From assembly GCA_002633005.1 (NCBI GenBank), contig NMRA01000123.1:480553-544552 (forward strand): 64,000 bases of DNA, read 5' to 3'. Below are positions 57,801 through 64,000 of the stretch, one piece after another (within the stretch, counting starts at the first letter, position 1; each line of letters opens with the position of its first letter). The DNA is from Phoronis australis (Eukaryota; Phoronida; Phoronidae). A program made the translations under genes and the position numbers. Below the pieces are notes generated by a model. The model was not told the DNA's origin. It searched no databases and saw only the letters and a list, made by a program, of their open reading frames with translations.

Positions 57801-58388
57801 TTGGATCAGAATCTTACAAAAGGACACAGGAGAGCTCATATGTAGCTTTGAAGTCCATCATAAGGCGCAACTTTTATTGTGGTACATGAATAAGGCATGT
57901 GTTTGATTAATCAATTTTCTACTATTTTTGCATGGTCAAAAAATTGAAGCTTCGACATAATTTCAGAGCTTTCTCAAGAAATTTTCTTAAATTCTCTTAG
58001 TTACGATTTATAGTTGTCTCTGCATCTACTTGGCCACTGGTTGATTAATATCCCCAATGTGTCCGATTCCATCCATTTTGGTACACGCGGGTCCTCTTGA
58101 GTCTAAACTCACAAATAAAATGTTAATGAGTGAACATATCGTGGTGATCTAACTTGCTTCTAGTTCTCAAAATACTCGGGTCTGTCCGAATGTTCACAAT
58201 TGTAGTGCATTTCCAAAAATTACAACCTAATTGAAAAATTCAACGATAAAAACGTCAAACAATCGGCCAAAAAAGACAATTTGTAGGCAAGTGATTTTAT
58301 TTGTGATACTGTGAAACCATAAGCTGGAGAAAGCAACAAGTGATTTCACTGGCCACACTTGTGAGTCGTACGTTGAACAAACTTACAT
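57801..58388. other. 3' flank of the membrane-protein gene
   Basis: On the minus strand a GTAAGT donor lies 4 bases after the stop codon (58387 down), and an AATAAA signal lies at 58296-58301. The rest is unremarkable. Confidence 0.4.
58296..58301 (-). terminator. Polyadenylation signal AATAAA
   Basis: About 90 bases downstream of the stop codon of the membrane-protein gene on the same strand. Common hexamer; supported by position only. Confidence 0.4.
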
Positions 58389-60397
58389 TCATTCTGCGGT
58401 ACACGCACTTATCTGTTTAGTAACTGATTCCTTTCCTTTACTCTGTTGAATACATTCTACCTGTCTATCTCCTGTGGCCGCTGTCGGAGGCTCTGTGCAA
58501 CGTTTTAGGCACAATTCGCACACAGACTGCGCCCAGAAGTAAAATGCAAACGCAGCCGCCCCTGTGCTTTCAAATTTCTTCTTGCTGTGCATGTCTAGCA
58601 TTTCGTTTGCTCGTGCAGCTATTTCCGGGTGCAGATTTTTGTGTTTGAAACGCTTGACGCGTCTAAATATGTCTTCATAATCTTGAGTATTAACTGTAGA
58701 AAGCCTTTTCTTACACGATTCCCAGTCGCTTGTTTCGATTTCGGCGTCGCCTAGAATCAACAAACTTGCTCTCATAGTGTCAACCAAGTGATTCGGTGGA
58801 TCTTCAATATCGATGACTTTTGAAAGTGCGCCTTTGTTAAATTTCAATATTACTTGTTTGAGGTTGTCTGAGTATTCCAGATCCTCATTCAGCCTCTTTC
58901 CAGTGACGTATTCCGGAACAGTCGTTCTGTCAAACGACGGGTCCTCTATTTTCAACAAAACCTCTTTCAACTTTTTCTCATTTTTCTCTTCAATGGCTTC
59001 AACCAAGACTTTTCTATTCTCAAGCTGTTCAGCCAATTTCCTGGATTCGGCAATGAGATTCTTATCAGCAATTATGGCTGGTGTGTATTTTTGGATAAAT
59101 TCTTCGTATTTTTTCATCGATTTTTGGATGGCACTTAGATCCCGCATCCCCACTGCCTCGTTGAGTTTTTTCTTCCGCTCATCCAGTTTCTGGACAACTT
59201 CTATTCCCACTGGTTCGCGGATGCTCTGCCGGGTCGTCACTATGGTCTGGACATGCTCTCTGGCCTCTTTGGCTTCCTTAGCTGCCATCTCAAACATTTC
59301 ATCTGCCCAGGTGTGCACACAGTTCTTTGCAACCGCGACTAGCTCGTCGTCTGCATTGAACAACCCTGCGTTGGTTGCCATGAACTCCTCATACAGGTGC
59401 AGAGCTTCTCGTAGATTCTCAGGGTCGTGGTAAGCCACGGCGCTACGGAGGTTTTCATGAAGCACATTATGCTGTACTCTCCTGTTGTTGGCCTGCTGTT
59501 GTCTTTCCCGTATCATAGCCTCAGCTCTCTCAACCAGTTTGTCTTTGTACACCAACTTACCTTCATGCAATTTGAAAAATAAATTATATCGTATCAGTGC
59601 ACGTTCAGTGTCCTGAAGGTGACCCGACTCCAGCATTTTTTCCAAGTGCATAACCAGTTCTTCTAGTTCTTGTTTGAGCTCCAGAAACTCTTCGCCTTGC
59701 TTAGCAAGGAAATCTTTGGCGTCTGCAATCAGTTGATTATCTGGTGTAGAATGCTTGTGTTCCTTTACGAAGTCTTCGTATTCAATCAGAGTGGCTTGCA
59801 CGATCATGCTTTTCTCACTGGAAATTGCATATCTGAGTCTCTGTGACAACACCCTCTCGGTAGGCGCCATGCTTTCTTTAATAGAACGCTGCCGCCTCAT
59901 GAAGACTTCAGCCTGCAGTAAAAGTTTTTTCTGCGGTTGGACGACGACGCAATTATAATCTTCGAAAGCTTTCAAAGTCTGAAAAGCGTCTTGGACATTT
60001 TTTCGGACGCCTTTATCCAACGCCCTTTTTAAATCGTTTATCAATTTTGCATGTTCCTTCTTCAAAGCAGATTTGCTCTGTGTGTATAAATTGATATAAT
60101 TCTTTGCTTCATCGACGAGTTCTTGGTCAAAAACAAGACTGTTGGAATTGTCTTTCACAAAATTGACGTAATCAGACAAAGCCATTTCAATGTGTGTTTT
60201 TCTTTTCTTGTCCAATGCGGATCTTAGGATCAATTTAAACTTTTCTGCGTGTTCCGCTGCTTCTTCTGGCGCAAAGACGTCAACACGTCTTTTCGGCCGA
60301 GTCACACAGAGAACAATCACAAAAAGACAAATTGCCATGGCAATAGCGGCCGATATGATGACGTATTCCATTGTGTCATGGGCTGGTATGTTCGACC
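58389..60397 (-). CDS. Single-pass membrane protein with helical repeats and a dynein-stalk-tip-like C-terminus
   Basis: Long terminal coding exon. The acceptor GATGTGTTTGCAG enters in phase 1; the first ATG in frame is at 60371 (660 codons). Residues 3-23 from that Met are a membrane helix (VIISAAIAMAICLFVIVLC) followed by RPKRR, so the tail is cytosolic. Then come about seven helical hairpin repeats, 60-90 residues apart, with the pattern A(I/L)xxxD...I..AL..YE.FVK....L..D..LI..AK..L. Residues about 525-625 (PPNHLVDTMRASLLILGD, DWESCKKRL, LHPEIAARANEM, AAAFAFYFWAQSV) follow the order of conserved positions in the dynein heavy-chain microtubule-binding tip: PPxxV, LLG, DW..K..L, xxPE, AA..F..W. 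No AAA+ motor is present. The family was recognised by pattern only. Confidence 0.75.
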
Positions 60398-61018
60398 CTG
60401 CAAACACATCATACGGATACTGGGCTAGAATTAGTTCAAGCAAGTGATCTAAACGTCATTTCCTGAGTGCCCGTTGTTTGAAATTGAAAAATGTGTAATA
60501 GGTGAATTACGGGTTCGCCGTACACAAGTCCGTGTATTGAGCCAAATGCCACAAGACTATGTTTCTTAGTGGAATACAGCTATTTTCTGCAAGTAGAGAA
60601 GCTGTAGAATTTGACGCTTTACTTCATACCAACCCGCCAATCTTTTGGGTCGCGTGACCATACCGTTTTAGCAAACGTAAACTTTTTAAAGGCAAGTAAA
60701 AATAAGGAAACGTTCAGCCCAAAGAAATACTTAACATGGCCAAATTTCATTTATTAAAAAAGTGCAAAAACACTGCTACAGTCCAAAAATGTTCATCAGG
60801 GCTGGGTTGCATAAAACTTCAAAATTATCCGCTTGATATGTTAGGTTGTTACATGACTTCAGGTGCATTGTTCAACAATAACAACGTGACACGTCATTGT
60901 TGCTATACGGCGTATAACGTTTATGCAACTGGGCCCTTGCTGGTAAATGTCCATTATCGTTATCAAAAGGGTTATATGAATACAAGCGGGTTGATTTGTT
61001 CATCATTGAGACTTTCAC
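60398..61018. other. Intron of the membrane-protein gene; includes a small MITE
   Basis: The plus-strand frame 60736-61062 is judged a shadow, since it runs across the MITE at 60798-60937. Confidence 0.4.
60798..60937. mobile_element. 140-bp MITE with AGGGC-GGGTTGCATAAA ends
   Basis: Left AGGGCTGGGTTGCATAAA; right is TTTATGCAACTGGGCCCT, its reverse complement with two mismatches. Part of a related end (CCAGTTGCATAAAAGTTTCG) also occurs at 61643. No coding capacity. Confidence 0.55.
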
Positions 61019-61138
61019 CTTTCACGCGCATGCAACAAGAACCGGTTGCAGATGCAAGGTAATTCCCAGCCTCGAGTACACACTGTAGGGGATGTGGCGC
61101 CTGATTTGTGCGACCACTCTGATCTACTCGAAACCCTA
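61019..61138 (-). CDS. Probable extracellular exon of the membrane-protein gene
   Basis: It has a superb acceptor (TTTGCTTTTCCTCTTCTCTGTGCCACTAG, 61139-61167) and a possible donor AAAG|GTGAAAGT, giving 120 nt in phase 1-1. The peptide reads GFRVDQSGRTNQAP, PLQCVLEAGNYLASATG and SCCMRVK, with three cysteines. Spliced to the acceptor at 60397 it continues in frame into SNIPAHDTMEYVII and the membrane helix, so this part would be extracellular. If the weak donor is not used, the frame runs on to a TAA at about 60972 and would end the protein there. No domain recognised. Confidence 0.45.
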
Positions 61139-63077
61139 CTAGTGGCACAGAGAAGAGGAAAAGCAAATGTAAGACAACGTTACAATACAACGCGATGGCG
61201 AAGGGATAATGAAGCCGTCATGACTTGTATGTGTCATAGGCCCACACAATATGTTTTGAAACTATAAAAAGCTAAATGATATATTTCACATTAGAAACTG
61301 TTCATGTTGTATGAAAGTCAAATGCACGGTAAAAATAATAGGTGTACTCGTATTATAAATGTCGTATACATCTGGTTTAGCTCATGTATGGTTGAACCAG
61401 GGAGTCGGTGATGAACAATATTTTTGTCGGAATTCAAACAAAATCTGAGAGGTGTTAACTTTCAAAGTTGGTTGTCGGTAGCAAAAAAGTGTGAATTTTA
61501 CAATAGAATCAAATCTGGGTTGTGTTGTAAAAAGTATCCGTGTGGGGAGATGACGCAGCACCAGATAATTCTTCATAGCAATTATTAGATATTCGCCAGT
61601 TCGTCGCATAGATGTCGGTAGATTGGCGTAGCCTTCTGTGGCCAGTTGCATAAAAGTTTCGAAAACCATATATTCTCGTTTTATCGTTTATGAACAATAA
61701 AAAAGTCATTTAATGAGATCACTTCAATCGAAGTAAAGCTCACGTTCCTAAATTGGTGAAAATCGCCTCCAATGACGTAACTGCATTGTGAAGTTTGCTC
61801 CCGCCTGTGCCATTGTCGCAAAACAGAGCATTGATTCGGTAAAGATACTTCTTATCATGCCATGAACAGCTTCAAGGCACACTTTTTGTGGTCAACCATG
61901 CTGTTCTACGTTGTACAGTAATTTTTCTTTAGCCAGTGAGTACGAGGAAACTAGCCTATTTAAAGAGGTCGTGTTAAAACACGATCTCTTTTATACAGCT
62001 CTTATGTTTCAAAAAAGCGATTTTTTTCATAATGTCTGAACATCACAGATAAGAATGGTCTGACCTGTAAACTGCAGTCTTAAAAACACCTTCGACAAGA
62101 TATGAAACTACATGCTAGGAGTTTTTCAAAAAGTCATTTTGAGTTTTAATGTCATGTGACCGTTTTTTTAAGGAAAGACGAGACATTTGGTTCGTTCTGC
62201 AATTACAAATGAACAGCTTAAACCCAACTAACCGGTGTGCTTACGTAACTTTTGAAAATCTAAACGTGATTGCGTGTGTGTGGGGTGACGAGTGTTTATG
62301 CATAAATAATTGCTCTTTTCAACTGTTTCTATACTAATTCACTTGTGCAATGTTTACGTGTTGCCCTGATACTTTTTTGTAAATTCGATTTCTGAGCAGT
62401 GAATGTTATCCGTAGTACTTAACTATAACCGTCAATTAAAAACTTTACCAATCCAATAATTTGTGTTGGTGACATCGTACATTTTACATATCAATTGCCC
62501 GACTCATCCCGGACTACCCAAGTTTTTATTTTTCCCGACATCCCGTCACACCACTAGAGTGTCCCGCTTTTTGGCACACGGCGACACTGACATAATATCA
62601 CATAGTATTCTAATTGCACACGCGACATAGACCTATTCTCTCGTTCGACTAAAAAGGAAAAAACGGCACGTTTCATGTGTTATCTAGTTAGCCGTAATTC
62701 CGCATTCGAGTTCAAAAACAACGAAAATTACTTGTGGCGCTTTTGGTCTCCCGTTAACGTTGTCGGGATGCGTTTGTGTGCTGCGGCGAACATTTTACCC
62801 TTTCATGGCGTACATCGAGATAACCCACTTTTTATTCGGAAGTCCCGCTTTTCAATCCGCTTTTATGATTCTCGAATGTCGACAACTGTCCAACAGGTGT
62901 TCATTTGTACCTATGTCATGAATATTGTTATTCCCCAGGTTCCACTTCTTTTAGCAGCATAACAATAAAAAATGTGCTCCAATGCTCCTTGTTTATGATA
63001 ACAAACACTGCATTTACTGATTTTTTACATTCTGAACAAATTACTTTATTTATTAGCTGCGATATACATGTAAATAA
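61139..63077. other. Non-coding or unrecognised upstream region
   Basis: Overlapping minus-strand frames at 61382-61709 include a MITE end and are not accepted. Short frames at 62149-62337 and 62675-62962 show no domain. Confidence 0.3.
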
Positions 63078-64000
63078 GGGGCCCGTTCCAAGAAACTGAC
63101 TTAAGTTCATTTTTGACTTAAGTTTAAGACTTTTCTTAAGTTTTTGACTTAAGACAAACCCTAAGATTATTTTGCGTTCCAAGAAACAATCTTAGCTAAG
63201 ACTGACTTAAGTTTTTGTCTTAACTTTAAGTCAACTCTCACCTTGTCTTAACTCGATCTTAAGTTTTTTAAAATGGCCGTATACCACATTCGTCAGCGAA
63301 GAAAGGAAAACCTAGGCAGAGTTTATCGAGAGCGTCTTCAATACGACTCGTATGTTGACCGGTACCGGAAACAAGGATGCAGTTGACTTATTATGCTCTT
63401 TTTTAAAAGACGACCTCGAGCCAGAAACTCGCAGAGGATATTCACTTACAACTGAGCAGCAAGTCTCAGTTGAGTTGCGGTTCTACGCCACTGGAAGCTT
63501 TCAAACGGTCGTAGGTGATAGCCAAGGGGTGACTAAGTCGACCGTTTCAAGAACGATCACAAAAGTAACAAATGCCATCATGCCATCAACAATTCACCCG
63601 ACTTGTCGCTCCCCAACTTGATCGACAACATCGATCTGTACCAGCGGCAATTCCATCAAGTCGCTGGCTTTCCCCGTGTTGTGGGATGCGTAGATGGGTC
63701 ACTAGTAGCGATTAGAGCACCACAGCATGATGAGCAAACATTTGTTTGCAGAAAAGGCTTCCATGCCATAAACGTTCAAGTGGTTGCAGACCCCTTTTTA
63801 AGGTAAGTATCCCAAGTTAATGTCCTTGCTAGAACAACGGAGTCGTCTTAAATAACAGTGTAGGCTACTACTCGACACTATATGAACCGTTCAGTCCACA
63901 GCGTAATTATAAACTTAAGCTGTTTGATTGACCTCACGCGCGACCAAGCAGTCTCTGTTATTGTCTTTGGATACAATGTATTACTGACTTCTGTCGCACG
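63075..64000 (+). mobile_element. Harbinger (PIF) transposon, 5' part, cut by window edge
   Basis: Begins GGGGCCCGTTCCAAGAAAC at 63078 after a likely 3-bp target TAA. The next 170 bp repeat GACTTAAG or CTTAAGT many times, with a second CGTTCCAAGAAAC at about 63175, as expected for subterminal binding sites. The transposase frame follows at 63273. The other end lies beyond the window. Confidence 0.7.
63273..63802 (+). pseudogene. HARBI1-like transposase/nuclease, first exon, frameshifted
   Basis: ATG at 63273 gives [21 protein letters not shown] second frame (from about 63390) gives [28 protein letters not shown] and [17 protein letters not shown], the helix-turn-helix region. A third (from about 63603) gives GFPRVVGCVDGSLVAIRAP with the first catalytic Asp, and KGFHAINVQVVADPFL. 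The two frame changes break the protein. It ends at a good donor, AAG|GTAAGTAT at 63803; HARBI1-type genes often have an intron here. Family identity is clear from the RFYATGSFQ and GCVDGS blocks. Confidence 0.82.

Noticed and set aside
58813-59433. 206-codon plus-strand frame
   Set aside because: Antisense shadow of the 660-codon membrane-protein gene; serine- and phenylalanine-rich as expected from reversed Lys/Glu codons.

Overview
The window looks like nuclear DNA of a marine invertebrate animal. It is gene-sparse and AT-rich, with small exons bounded by GT-AG splice sites and kilobase introns. It holds Ty3/Gypsy, Harbinger, THAP-type and 8-bp-target-site DNA elements, and the palindromic octamer TACATGTA recurs more than 20 times. 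An anthozoan cnidarian or a similar marine animal would fit, but the species cannot be fixed from the sequence alone.

The main coding content is on the minus strand and lies mostly in exons too short to stand out as open reading frames. From about 45.4 kb down to the left edge there is a ladder of exons that mostly have symmetric phase 1-1 borders: a von Willebrand A-like exon (44565-45446), two six-cysteine EB/EGF-like modules (38411-38551, 36036-36155), an unassigned exon (34271-34393), then three Ig-like domains, each split over two exons (20425-20634 + 15688-15855; 14991-15099 + 12151-12338; 7695-7832 + 1-117). Reading phases agree at every junction, so these are probably one large secreted or cell-surface protein gene, or two neighbouring genes (VWA separate from EB-Ig). 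The C-terminal end lies beyond base 1.

A second minus-strand gene (58389-60397, with a probable upstream exon at 61019-61138) encodes a single-pass membrane protein. Its long cytosolic tail has about seven helical repeats and ends in a segment resembling the microtubule-binding tip of the dynein heavy-chain stalk. On the plus strand there are a signal-peptide exon (39548-39599), a possible terminal exon (41525-41791) and an unassigned terminal exon (50516-50711).

Mobile DNA fills the rest. A complete 4.3-kb Ty3/Gypsy element with LTRs and target duplication (26868-31212, pol broken) sits beside a THAP exon fragment. There is also a decayed Gypsy copy (8.4-11.2 kb), a small THAP-encoding element (13.6-14.2 kb), a Tc1/mariner-like TA-flanked element (32.8-34.2 kb) and a Harbinger copy cut by the right edge (63.08 kb on). 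Two 1.1-kb elements in opposite orientation carry perfect 8-bp duplications (46885-48000, 56666-57792). A dispersed palindromic repeat family (19, 44, 45.8-49.1 and 55.3 kb) and many foldback elements complete the inventory. No rRNA, tRNA or CRISPR was recognised.
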